A program made the translations under genes and the position numbers. 64,000 bases of DNA from Gillisella vitis (GTDB lineage: Bacteria > Pseudomonadota > Alphaproteobacteria > Rhizobiales > Rhizobiaceae): NCBI RefSeq assembly GCF_001541345.2, contig NZ_LMVL02000006.1, forward strand, positions 186,001-250,000. Reading direction: 5' to 3'. The notes below the pieces were generated by a model. The model searched no databases, was not told the origin of the DNA, and saw only the letters and a program-made list of their open reading frames with translations. How positions within the stretch are numbered: the first letter of the stretch is position 1; each line of letters opens with the position of its first letter. Positions 8,822 to 17,582 of the stretch are shown here, piece by piece.

Positions 8822-10678
8822 TTAATGCAATTTCTTGCCAAACACCTCCACCAGCGTTTTCATCACGGCGCGCTCAGCGCCGGATAGCTCCCGATCAGCG
8901 GAAAAAATGATGGAAAGCGTGCCGGAGATTTCCTCCTGATTGATCTTCACCGCCACCAGACGCCCGGTTTCGAGGTCTTTTTGAACCGAAGAGGCCGGCA
9001 GAATCGTGCATAGGCTGGCGCGGCGAACCATGGCGATGGCCAGTGCAAGAGAGCCGACTTCGATCTTCGAATGCGGCTCCAGATTACGTGCGTGAGTGGC
9101 GGCAGCAAAACTCTGGTGAATGCTGAGATGGCGCGCGCCCAGCACAAGAGGCAGTTCGCAAACTTCGGCCAGACTGATCTCACCGCGCCCGCCAAAATTA
9201 AATCGCGGATTGGCAACCACCGACAACGGCTCGCTGGGACCAAGCAGCACGCGTGGAAACTGAGGCTGCACCACCCCGACAATGGCAAGATTCAGCTCAC
9301 CAGAACGAACTTTGTCGTGCAGGACCGTGTTTGACGCTTCCGTTATTTCCATTTTCAGCGAGGGATGCTGAATGCTGATCGTAGTCAGCGCCTCAGCAAT
9401 CTTTTCGGTCAAGGCGCTATCGTGGCCGGAGCTGGGCAACATGCCAATCGAGACGCGGTGCTGGGTATGCGCTGCAATATCGCCAGATTGCCGCGACAGC
9501 CGATCCTGCCGCTTTTCTACCTCTGCCATTAGGGGCCAAAGATGAATGCCTGCATCGGTGGGTGTGGCACCCTCCTTGCTGCGCTCAAAGAGAGGTGTTC
9601 CCAGAACCGCTTCCATAGAATGAAGCTGTGCGGACACCGAAGACTGGGCGAGATTAGCCACCCGTGCTGCCGCTGAAATGCCACCGCAGCGATGGACAAG
9701 ATTGAAATAATGCATCTGTCGCGCCGTCAGTTGCGGATCAAATACAACATTTTGCTCTTCGCCTTCCATATTTTCCCGCAGCAGCCCTATAAAACGTCGT
9801 GCTTTTGTCTCCAATGCGCCGCTTGTGCCGACACGCACCATAGACACCAGAGGCGGCACCAGAGATTCGCGATAAATACGGCTGATTCCCAGCCGATTGG
9901 CCACCATGCTGGAGGGCAACAAAAACCGCATATGGGGAAAATCCGAGAGAAGACGCCCAAGTTCTGCCGGTCCGGCATCCACGAATTTCAGCCGCGCGGA
10001 TAATCCATGCTGATCCGCATAATGGGCAACGACCTGCATCTGGTGAGCGCTCATCCTGACAACGGCTAGGATATCGGCATCGGCTTTAATATCTGTCACC
10101 GGATCCGTGGCGCTGACGGCGATCCACGGGTCGCGATACAACAATTCAGTCCCAGGCTCTTCCCGGAACGAGTGCTCACTATGGCAGCCGATCTCAATCG
10201 TGGCGCAATGTTCGGCTGGGATGTGATCCATCGATTCTCTGATGAAACCACCGCTTGCTGCACTGGCTGTGTCGAGAAACTGGCAGGCTATAAAGGTTTC
10301 GGGGTGTTGTAGGCCCATTTGCTGAATGGCGCAGCTCACCGCCTTCGTCATTCTGCCGATGGAAAAATTCAGGTCTATCCGAACGGACAGCTTTTCCATC
10401 CGGTTTGCAGGGATAGCCAGACTGCGTCTTGAAAACTCCTCCAGATGCAGAAGCACCGCCGCATTTCGATAAAGCCAGAAGGCTGATGGTAAAAGGCCGA
10501 GGTAGCGCCCTTTGCGCTCGAAAAGCTTCATATGCAGGCGATCTTCCAAGCCGTGTAAAGCAGCGCTCAAAACGGATGGAGCTATTCCAAGCGCGCGTGA
10601 CGAATTGGAAATGCTGGGATTCTGGCACGCCAGAACGAATTTCGCGAGAGGTTTGAGTTCAATACCGTAATGGTCCAT
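8822..10678 (-). CDS. tandem LysR regulator: two LysR units in one chain
   Basis: A 618-residue protein, about twice the usual 300 of LysR-type regulators. Residues 7-65 form a winged helix-turn-helix (LGIAPSVLSAALHGLEDRL, then LFERKGR), followed by a divergent effector-domain-like region to about 305. Residues 316-375 form a second, more canonical LysR helix-turn-helix (LAQSSVSAQLHSMEAVLG, then PLFERSKEG), followed by a complete effector domain with the familiar IGMLPSSG and LNLAIVGVV strands. There is no stop or frameshift between the halves, so this is one continuous frame and a genuine fusion. It faces the UbiD operon divergently and converges on the aminotransferase gene with a 20-bp gap. 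It is the only transcription factor in the window and the natural candidate to control both catabolic modules. Confidence 0.88.
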   Translation of the reverse strand: MDHYGIELKPLAKFVLACQNPSISNSSRALGIAPSVLSAALHGLEDRLHMKLFERKGRYLGLLPSAFWLYRNAAVLLHLEEFSRRSLAIPANRMEKLSVRIDLNFSIGRMTKAVSCAIQQMGLQHPETFIACQFLDTASAASGGFIRESMDHIPAEHCATIEIGCHSEHSFREEPGTELLYRDPWIAVSATDPVTDIKADADILAVVRMSAHQMQVVAHYADQHGLSARLKFVDAGPAELGRLLSDFPHMRFLLPSSMVANRLGISRIYRESLVPPLVSMVRVGTSGALETKARRFIGLLRENMEGEEQNVVFDPQLTARQMHYFNLVHRCGGISAAARVANLAQSSVSAQLHSMEAVLGTPLFERSKEGATPTDAGIHLWPLMAEVEKRQDRLSRQSGDIAAHTQHRVSIGMLPSSGHDSALTEKIAEALTTISIQHPSLKMEITEASNTVLHDKVRSGELNLAIVGVVQPQFPRVLLGPSEPLSVVANPRFNFGGRGEISLAEVCELPLVLGARHLSIHQSFAAATHARNLEPHSKIEVGSLALAIAMVRRASLCTILPASSVQKDLETGRLVAVKINQEEISGTLSIIFSADRELSGAERAVMKTLVEVFGKKLH

Positions 10679-10992
10679 TCGCCGAGCATAGGGTTACGCC
10701 GCGTTGCTCTCAAGTGACGTATCAACGATTTCCGAGAGAACGTTGGGCAAATGTCACATGGTTTCAATCCTTGCGGGAATACATGCCTATTCTGCTTGGG
10801 ATGCCTTGTTGCTCTTGTCGCCAAACGTGCAATTCTATTTTTCCGATGGGCCAGTTGGAGTGAGTGCAGGTATACAACGCATGAACTCAACCCCATAGTT
10901 CACGGGCATTTCACTGTTCTCCGAAAGTGGTTCCCGTGGCACACAATGCTCGTCCAAACATCTGTCAGCCAGAAAACAAACCGTATGAAGGT
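10679..10992. promoter_or_regulatory. divergent control region between the tandem LysR gene and the UbiD operon
   Basis: About 310 bases without a supported gene separate the start of the regulator (minus) from the start of the UbiD gene (plus). LysR-type proteins usually bind T-N11-A dyads in such divergent regions, so this is the expected operator and promoter region for both. No single site could be picked with confidence by eye. Confidence 0.5.
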
Positions 10993-12360
10993 GTGAGCGA
11001 CCAATCATGCCGGACCATGATGGCTGCGTTGCAAAAGCAGGGCGAGTTGCTCATTGTCGATGAAGAAATCGATCCCGTTTACGATCTTTCGGCCCTGCTG
11101 TCTTTGACACACGAGACGCATGCGGTTCGCGTCAACACGGTCAAGGGATCGGCGTTTCCGGTGTTTGGCAATCTCCTCTCAAGCCTCGATCGTATTGCGC
11201 TGGCGCTGGATGTTCCTCGCGCATCAATCCAGTCCACCTTGCTGGCGTCGGTGCAAAAGCCGGTTGCGCCGGTGATTGTCGAGAATGCTCCGGTTCAGCA
11301 GCAACGTTTTGAAGAGGGCGTGCTGGCACTTCTGCCTGTCCCGACATTTTTCGACAAGGAAACCGGCCCCTATGTGAGTGCTGGCATGATGATTGCGCGT
11401 GACCCGGAAACGGGACTTGGCAATGCCTCCTACGCACGCCTGAAAATTCTGAGCCCAACAGAAGCCCTAATTGGTATCGCCCCCAACCATCACCTGGCCA
11501 TCATGGCCCGCAAGGCTGCCGACAAGGGTGAAGCCCTGCCGTTTGCCGTAGTTCTGGGTGCTCATCCGGCCATTCAGCTGGCCGCCTGCCTGTATCTGGG
11601 CCTTGGTGATGACGAGATGCATTGCGCCGGAGCACTCTTAGGCGAACCTGTCCGCATGGCCCGCTGCCGCAACAGTGATATTCTGGTGCCCGCCGAGGCC
11701 GAGATTGTCATTGAAGGCCATATCCATGCCAATACGCCGATTGTCGAGGGTCTGGTCTCGGAATATCACGGCATGTACGAGGATTATGGCAGTGGCGTGC
11801 TGGCAACGTTTGAGAGCATGTCAGCCCGCAAGGATGCGATGTTTCAGGTGATTTTGCCCGGTTATCATGCCGAGCACATCTATATTGCCGCCGTTCCAAT
11901 CGCCGTCAGTCTCAAGGCCCAGCTTGCCCGCGTGATCCTCAATGTCGGTGAGGTGGCGGTGACTGCTTCTGGCTGCGGCCGCACCAATGTTGTGGTGCAG
12001 ATCGACAAACCGCGCCCCGGACAAGCCCGCCGCACCATGGCCATCTGCTGGGGTGCGGTTTCCATTGTAAAATCCGTGACGATTGTGGATAGCGATGTTG
12101 ACCCTTGGGACATCAACGCTGTTGAACTGGCAAAATCCACGCGTATGCGGGTGGATCGGGATATTCTGATCATTCCGGGCATGCCCGCTGATCGCTCCGA
12201 GCCGCAGGAAGAGGCAGGCATGGTGGCCAAGATTGGTTATGATGCCACCTGCAAAGCCGGAGACCGCAAGGAAGGCTATGATAAGGCATTGCCGCCGCAA
12301 GCGTCTTATGAGCGCATGAGCCGTGTGATCGCGGCGATCAAGCCGGAGTGTGTGGCTTGA
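10993..12360 (+). CDS. UbiD-family prenylated-FMN decarboxylase
   Basis: A non-oxidative (de)carboxylase of the UbiD family, which uses prenylated FMN made by UbiX to remove or add CO2 on aromatic or alpha,beta-unsaturated acids. Around 455 residues. Family features: the N-terminal AALQKQGELLIVDEEID segment, the cofactor/substrate region VPAEAEIVIEGHI, the internal SEYHGMYEDYGSG and the C-terminal KSVTIVDSDVDPWD strand. Frames begin upstream at 10927, but homology starts near residue 30 of that frame; GTG 10993 (or ATG 11017) is more likely, though the ribosome site is weak for either. The stop overlaps the UbiX start, a pairing typical for functional UbiD/UbiX couples. Substrate unknown. Confidence 0.88.
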   Translation: MSDQSCRTMMAALQKQGELLIVDEEIDPVYDLSALLSLTHETHAVRVNTVKGSAFPVFGNLLSSLDRIALALDVPRASIQSTLLASVQKPVAPVIVENAPVQQQRFEEGVLALLPVPTFFDKETGPYVSAGMMIARDPETGLGNASYARLKILSPTEALIGIAPNHHLAIMARKAADKGEALPFAVVLGAHPAIQLAACLYLGLGDDEMHCAGALLGEPVRMARCRNSDILVPAEAEIVIEGHIHANTPIVEGLVSEYHGMYEDYGSGVLATFESMSARKDAMFQVILPGYHAEHIYIAAVPIAVSLKAQLARVILNVGEVAVTASGCGRTNVVVQIDKPRPGQARRTMAICWGAVSIVKSVTIVDSDVDPWDINAVELAKSTRMRVDRDILIIPGMPADRSEPQEEAGMVAKIGYDATCKAGDRKEGYDKALPPQASYERMSRVIAAIKPECVA

Positions 12361-12932
12361 AACGCCTGATCATCGCGATAACCGGGGCCTCCGGTGCCTG
12401 CTACGGAGTTCGCGCGCTGGAAATGATGCGCGACATCGATGGCATTGAGAGCCATCTGATTATCTCGCCCGCAGGGCTGCGCACCGCGATTGAAGAAGAG
12501 GCGGTGGAGAGCGCTGACCAGATCCGTCAACTGGCGGATGTCGTTCACAGCCACAAGGATATTGGAGCCTCTATCGCATCGGGCTCGTTTCGGGCGCATG
12601 GCATGCTGGTGGCACCGTGCTCGATCAAGACCCTCAGCAGCATTGCCCATTGCTATAATGATGATCTCATTACCCGTGCCGCAGATGTCTGCCTCAAGGA
12701 ACGACGGCGCGTTGTTTTGATGGTGCGCGAGACACCTTTGCATGCGGGGCATATCGCGTTGATGGATCAGGCGACACGCAATGGCGCAATCATCATGCCG
12801 CCGGTGCCAGGTTTCTACACCCAGCCGAAAACATTGGCCGATCTGGTAAGCCAGACCGTTGGCCGGGCTCTTGATCTGTTTGACATTGACCACCCGTCCG
12901 TCCGTCGCTGGAAGCAGGAGGGAGACGCTTGA
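12357..12932 (+). CDS. ubiX: UbiX-like flavin prenyltransferase
   Basis: Flavin prenyltransferase of about 191 residues that links a dimethylallyl group to FMN, giving the prenyl-FMN cofactor needed by the adjacent UbiD. Motifs: ITGASGACYGVRALE for FMN binding, PCSIKTLSSIAHCYNDDLITRAADV and the C-terminal RETPLHAGHIALMDQATRNG / PPVPGFYTQPKTLADLV stretch. TTG 12357 overlaps the UbiD stop (TTGA) and has GGAG at 12345-12348 with ideal spacing; GTG 12348 is possible but too close to that site. The dedicated copy beside UbiD suggests local cofactor supply rather than ubiquinone synthesis. Confidence 0.9.
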   Translation: MKRLIIAITGASGACYGVRALEMMRDIDGIESHLIISPAGLRTAIEEEAVESADQIRQLADVVHSHKDIGASIASGSFRAHGMLVAPCSIKTLSSIAHCYNDDLITRAADVCLKERRRVVLMVRETPLHAGHIALMDQATRNGAIIMPPVPGFYTQPKTLADLVSQTVGRALDLFDIDHPSVRRWKQEGDA

Positions 12933-13040
12933 CCCATTGAAACATGAGGCCCGACACTCTCGGAGCAGATGTTATTCGCCGTTCAAAAAACAAGGGGAAC
13001 TGCGGTGGTTCGGATGAACTGCCGTAAAACGGAGAAAACC

Positions 13041-14666
13041 ATGGCTAATATATTGAAATATTGCGAGGATTTCGCATTCGGATCTGTGCGCTTTGTCAGT
13101 GTCACGCTGGCCTTGCTTGGGGCAAGTGCCGCAATTTACGGCATCAATACCCCATCAGCCTTCGCTGAAGAACAGCCCATCAAGGGCGGTGAAATGACCA
13201 TTATCAATGGCTCGGACATCAAGAGCTGGGACCCCGCCATTATTGGCGGCACCTATCCAGGCGGCCCTATGGATATGCTCGATGCTATCTATGGCTTTCT
13301 TGTCTACGTGGACGTGGATGGCAAGGTACAGGGCGGCATGGCCAGGAGCCTGACCAGCACGGATGCCAAGGTCTGGACACTGACATTGCGCGATAGCGTG
13401 AAGTTTACCGATGGCACTCCCTATGATGCCGAGGCGGTGAAATTCAACTGGGAACGTCAGGCCGCTCCCGACACCCTGTCTCCCTCGCAAGGCTTTGTTG
13501 CCTCGTGGATTGGCGGCGTGAAGATTGTCGATCCTTTGACGATTGAGATCACACTGCCGAAGCCGGATCGCAATTTTGGCTCATCGCTGGCACAGCTCGC
13601 CCCCTTCATTGCCTCTCCACAAGCATTGAAAGCCGCCAAGACCAAAACCGATATCAAGCCGGTTGGGGCCGGTGCCTTTGTGCTGGATAGCTGGAACCAG
13701 GGCGTTTCGATGAGCATGAAGCGCAATTCGCAATATTGGGATCAGCCACGTCCCTATCTCGACACGCTGAAATTCGCCATTATTCCCGAAACCAACAGCC
13801 GCATCGCCACCGTGGTGCAGGGTGGTGCCACAATGATGGCGGGCTATCCCTATCAGTTCGGATCAAACGCCAAGGCCGCAGGCGTTGCCACCCATGAAAT
13901 CCCGATTCCCGGTCTCTATCGCGCTTACTTCAACCAGAAGAGTGGTTCCTTCACCGATCATCGGGCGCGCGAAGCTTTCTATGAAGCGATCAATCCATCG
14001 AAGCTGATGCAGGCCTACACGCAGGTCAGTGGTTACGACATTCCGACCAATTATTTCACCAAGTCGTCGCCATTCTATGATGCGACCTATAAACTCCCGA
14101 CCTACAATCCCGAGCATGCCCAGGAATTGTTCGACCAGCTCGCCAAGGATGGAAAACCATTCAACATCAAGCTGGTAACCTATTCCAATTCGGATTTGAA
14201 GCGTCTGGCCTCCTACCTGCAACAGGCTTTGAGTGCTTATGACAACGTGACGGTTAATCTGCAACTGGTTGATCAGGCCATGCTCAGCCCAACCTGCAAG
14301 GGGCAGATGAATTTCGACTTCTGCGTCGATGGCGGCGTGCTGGTGGCCAATGGTGCAGAGCCGATCATTTCCAACCTTCTCAGTTCGAACGGCAATGACA
14401 ATTGGGGCAAATACAACAGCACGGACATGGATAAAGAGCTGGCAGAAGCCAACGCCACCATGGATCCGGCTGCGGTGAAGGCTGCCTATACCAAAGTGCA
14501 AAAGCGGGTTGCGACAGACCTTCCGCTTTACATTTTCGGTGCTGAAACCCGCTTCCTGCTGCTGCGCGACACCACGGGCGGCATCGTGCCCTCCAATGGT
14601 GGCATCTTGCAGAAACAATATCTCTACGTCTGCAAGGACGCCTGCGTGTCAAAAGCCTCGAAGTAA
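13041..14666 (+). CDS. family 5 ABC solute-binding protein (2)
   Basis: Periplasmic binding protein of the SBP_bac_5 family, about 541 residues. It has a Sec-type signal (hydrophobic core VTLALLGASAAIYG, probable cleavage after PSAFA). Core motifs include GEMTIINGSDIKSWDPA, LTLRDSVKFTDGTPYDAEAVKFN and GAGAFVLDSW. ATG 13041 is preferred because ACGGAG precedes it and it gives a normal signal peptide; a frame from 12969 would add 24 unlikely residues. A strong hairpin terminator follows the stop, which would make this gene more abundant than the downstream ones. It serves the permease and ATPase genes at 15702-19566. Confidence 0.9.
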   Translation: MANILKYCEDFAFGSVRFVSVTLALLGASAAIYGINTPSAFAEEQPIKGGEMTIINGSDIKSWDPAIIGGTYPGGPMDMLDAIYGFLVYVDVDGKVQGGMARSLTSTDAKVWTLTLRDSVKFTDGTPYDAEAVKFNWERQAAPDTLSPSQGFVASWIGGVKIVDPLTIEITLPKPDRNFGSSLAQLAPFIASPQALKAAKTKTDIKPVGAGAFVLDSWNQGVSMSMKRNSQYWDQPRPYLDTLKFAIIPETNSRIATVVQGGATMMAGYPYQFGSNAKAAGVATHEIPIPGLYRAYFNQKSGSFTDHRAREAFYEAINPSKLMQAYTQVSGYDIPTNYFTKSSPFYDATYKLPTYNPEHAQELFDQLAKDGKPFNIKLVTYSNSDLKRLASYLQQALSAYDNVTVNLQLVDQAMLSPTCKGQMNFDFCVDGGVLVANGAEPIISNLLSSNGNDNWGKYNSTDMDKELAEANATMDPAAVKAAYTKVQKRVATDLPLYIFGAETRFLLLRDTTGGIVPSNGGILQKQYLYVCKDACVSKASK

Positions 14667-14680
14667 CACACTCCCCTATT

Positions 14681-14711
14681 GGCGAACCGCACGTTCGGTT
14701 CGCCATTTTTC
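14681..14711 (+). terminator. intra-operon Rho-independent terminator/attenuator
   Basis: A perfect 9-bp stem GGCGAACCG / CGGTTCGCC with a 6-base loop (CACGTT) is followed directly by ATTTTT. It lies between the binding-protein stop (14666) and the next gene (14730). Partial read-through would give high binding protein and lower downstream expression, as is common for ABC operons. Confidence 0.85.
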
Positions 14712-14729
14712 TCCTCAAGGTGTTGATCC

Positions 14730-15662
14730 ATGTTTGATAAACGGCCCAGAACCACATTTCGCGAGCTCTTCTCCAAAGAGCAAGTTTTCACTCCCTGCGT
14801 TTGGGATTGCTATTCGGCCAAGGCGGCAGAAATGGCGGGGTTCAAGGCCATTCTGCTCAGTGGTGCATCGCTGGGCTTCAGCATGTCTGGTGTTCCCGAT
14901 ATGGGGCTGCACAATCAGGAAGAACTGATCTGGGCCACAGACCGCATTGCCGATTATTCGCCCCTGCCGCTAATCATTGATGCCGACGATTGCTTTGGCG
15001 ATGTTGCGCAAGCCTACCGAACATGCCGCAGGCTGGCAAAGGCCGGAGCCGCCGCCATTCTGCTTGAAGATACGCCCAACGAGCGCGGCTATGCCCGCTT
15101 TGGTCGCGCTATGGAAGCCGCGACACTGGCGGGTAAGGTGGATGGCAATGTCGATCATCCCGTGGTGTCGCAGGAGCTTTGGCTGGCCAAGATCAAAGCC
15201 GCCCTTGATGCCTGCGCAGGCACCGAGTGTGTGGTGATTGCCCGCACCGAATCCAAGCTGGAAAAAGGTCTGGATGATGCGATTGAGCGCTGTGTGCGGG
15301 CCGAAGAACTGGGCGCTGAAATGACCTATGTGCATGGTCTGCGCACCTTGGAAGAATGCCAGAAAGTGGCCAAGGCTCTGCCCGGCTGGAAGATGTTTGG
15401 CGATGTGGCAACGGTCGGCGGCAAGGCCTTTGTCGAGCTGGAAGATATCGCCGCCCTCGGCTTCAATATGGTCACCATGCATTATCTTGAGAAGGGCTCG
15501 ATGTACGGCATGATGGATTTTGGCCGTCGTGTTTTTGCTGATCGCAGCACCCGCTATTCCGACGAGCACACCATGGGCGGCTATTCCACGCAAGAGCAGC
15601 GACAGATGCTGGAGCGCGACATCGGCTGGATGGATGCGGAAGAAGAATGGAAAAAAATCTGA
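14730..15662 (+). CDS. isocitrate lyase/PEP mutase family protein (2)
   Basis: A 310-residue paralogue of the enzyme at 950, same superfamily. The Mg2+ motif reads IIDADDCFGD (D84, D86) and the strand ending in IARTESKLEKG matches the family's ARTDA strand. At the catalytic loop it reads LLEDTPNERGYARFG (112-125), again without the K-K-C-G-H lyase motif, so isocitrate or 2-methylisocitrate cleavage is not expected. PEP-mutase-like, oxaloacetate-decarboxylase-like or 2-alkylmalate-lyase-like roles are open. ATG 14730 follows TCAAGG. It stands inside the importer operon, just as its paralogue stands in front of the first importer, so each importer comes with its own copy. Confidence 0.87.
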   Translation: MFDKRPRTTFRELFSKEQVFTPCVWDCYSAKAAEMAGFKAILLSGASLGFSMSGVPDMGLHNQEELIWATDRIADYSPLPLIIDADDCFGDVAQAYRTCRRLAKAGAAAILLEDTPNERGYARFGRAMEAATLAGKVDGNVDHPVVSQELWLAKIKAALDACAGTECVVIARTESKLEKGLDDAIERCVRAEELGAEMTYVHGLRTLEECQKVAKALPGWKMFGDVATVGGKAFVELEDIAALGFNMVTMHYLEKGSMYGMMDFGRRVFADRSTRYSDEHTMGGYSTQEQRQMLERDIGWMDAEEEWKKI

Positions 15663-15701
15663 CCGTTTGTTGAAACAGAGCCGCTGAAAGGAGGTAACGA
15701 C

Positions 15702-16664
15702 GTGACCATACAAGCCATGCCCTATGTAAAAGCCATCTCGACACGGCTTTTGGCCGGAATTCCGGTCTTCCTCCTCGTCACCTTCGGTGCGACGGCGCTG
15801 TCCAGCCTTGCACCGGGATCACCGGCGCAGCTGATATTGGGCGATAACGCCACCGCTGAACAGGTGGCAGCCCTCAACCAGACCTATGGCTATGATCTGC
15901 CGGTTTGGGAACGTTATCTGAAATGGCTTGGCGATTTGTTTCACGGTGATCTTGGGCAAACGCTGTTTTCCCAACAGCCCGTTTTGCACGTGGTGATGGA
16001 TCGCGCCGCTGTGACCTTTGAAATCGCAGCCCTTGCCATGCTGGTGTCCATGCTTGGCATCCCGCTTGCCATGTTCACCGCAAGCCATCCCGGCAAGCTC
16101 GCCGACCGGATCTTGCGCTCGGTGGCCTCCGTGGTGTTGGCCGTGCCAACCTTTGTGATCGTGGTGCTGTTGAGCTATCTGTTCGCCATGGTGCTGCGCT
16201 GGTTGCCTGCAACGGGCTGGGTCAATTTCTCTGAAAATCCGCTGGCAAATCTCTGGTATGTGGCGCTTCCGGTACTATGCCTCAGCCTGCACCAGACGGC
16301 CTATCTCTACCGTGTCGCCCGCAATGAATTTGTTACCACGCTTCAGGAGGATTTCATTCAGGTGGCGCGGGCCAAGGGTATGCCGCTTGGCTATATTCTG
16401 TTTCGCCACGTGCTGCGTCCGTCCATGCCACAGATCCTCACGGTCATGGGTCTGTCGCTGACGTATATGCTGGCGGGTTCCTTTGTGGTTGAGAGCTATT
16501 TTGCCGTGCCGGGCATTGGCTGGACCGTGCTCACGGCGGTCAAAAGCCATGATATCCCGTTGGTACAGGCGATTTTGTCGCTGACTGTCGTGGTCTTCGT
16601 CATCATCTTCATGCTGGTGGATATCGGCTATGCCATCATCGATCCACGGGTCAATGTCACATGA
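15702..16664 (+). CDS. Dpp-type ABC permease, DppB-like (2)
   Basis: Inner-membrane permease, 320 residues, about six helices. It has the DppB signature LAPGSPAQLILGDNATAEQ after the first helix and an EAA loop FIQVARAKGMPLGYILFRHVLRPS. The start is GTG 15702, supported by a near-perfect ribosome site AAAGGAGGT about seven bases upstream. The stop overlaps the DppC-like ATG (ATGA). Confidence 0.92.
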   Translation: MTIQAMPYVKAISTRLLAGIPVFLLVTFGATALSSLAPGSPAQLILGDNATAEQVAALNQTYGYDLPVWERYLKWLGDLFHGDLGQTLFSQQPVLHVVMDRAAVTFEIAALAMLVSMLGIPLAMFTASHPGKLADRILRSVASVVLAVPTFVIVVLLSYLFAMVLRWLPATGWVNFSENPLANLWYVALPVLCLSLHQTAYLYRVARNEFVTTLQEDFIQVARAKGMPLGYILFRHVLRPSMPQILTVMGLSLTYMLAGSFVVESYFAVPGIGWTVLTAVKSHDIPLVQAILSLTVVVFVIIFMLVDIGYAIIDPRVNVT

Positions 16665-17581
16665 GCACACCAGGCACCACCTCACCATCAATGGCAGACA
16701 AGACCAGCGACCTAAGCGCAATTGTGCGGGCAAACATGCCATGGTCGGCCAGATTACGGCTGCCGGGCGCAAGCCCCTTTGAGTTGATCGCGCTTGGCTT
16801 TCTGATCCTGCTGGTGCTGATCGCGATTTTTGTCGATTTTATTCCGGGCCTTGTCAGCCCCAAATTCCCTTACGGCGATTTTTCCCAGCCACCCGAATGG
16901 TCGTTGAATGGGTTGCTGGGAACCGACGATATTGGCCGCAGCATCCTATCGCGCGTATTCTATGGGGCGCGGGCATCCTTGATGATTGTTGGCGTCGCCA
17001 CCTGTATTTCCGTGTCTGCTGGCCTGCTGCTGGGCATGGTGGCAGGCTTCTATCGCGGCATTTTTGAGCGCATGGTTGATCTCTATGCCAATACCATGTC
17101 GGCTCTGCCGTCCATTCTGGTGGTGCTGGCCTTTGTGACGGCCACCGGTCCCTCAGTGCTGACGATTATGCTCACCCTTGGCATTCTTGATATTGGCACC
17201 TATGCCCGTGTTGCCAAGGCGGGTGTCATTTCCCAGAGCAACCGGGATTATGTTCTGGCCGCCCGCGCCATGGGGGCAAGAGATAGCCGGATTTTGCTGA
17301 AAGAAATTCTGCCCAATCTGGTGCCAGCGCTCACCGCCGTCATGCCAACCTTGATGGCAGGACTGATTATCACCGAAGGATCGCTCAGCTTTCTCGGCTA
17401 TGGCATTCCTGCCCCAGCCCCCAGTTGGGGCGGCATGATTGCCAGTTCCACCGATCTGTTAAGCCGCTTTCCGCTGCTTATCCTTGGTCCCGTAATGGCC
17501 ATTGTTTTAACGGTCTATGCGCTCAACACCGTGGGAGATTATTTCGCCCAACGTCTCAACAGCCGCGAGAGGGAGAGCTGA
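16661..17581 (+). CDS. Dpp-type ABC permease, DppC-like (2)
   Basis: Partner permease, 306 residues. After a first helix (LIALGFLILLVLIAIFVDF) comes the typical NGLLGTDDIGRSILSRVFYG segment, then the EAA loop DYVLAARAMGARDSRILLKEILPN. ATG 16661 overlaps the previous stop by four bases. It forms the channel with the product of 15702. Confidence 0.92.
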   Translation: MSTPGTTSPSMADKTSDLSAIVRANMPWSARLRLPGASPFELIALGFLILLVLIAIFVDFIPGLVSPKFPYGDFSQPPEWSLNGLLGTDDIGRSILSRVFYGARASLMIVGVATCISVSAGLLLGMVAGFYRGIFERMVDLYANTMSALPSILVVLAFVTATGPSVLTIMLTLGILDIGTYARVAKAGVISQSNRDYVLAARAMGARDSRILLKEILPNLVPALTAVMPTLMAGLIITEGSLSFLGYGIPAPAPSWGGMIASSTDLLSRFPLLILGPVMAIVLTVYALNTVGDYFAQRLNSRERES

Positions 17582-17582
17582 T

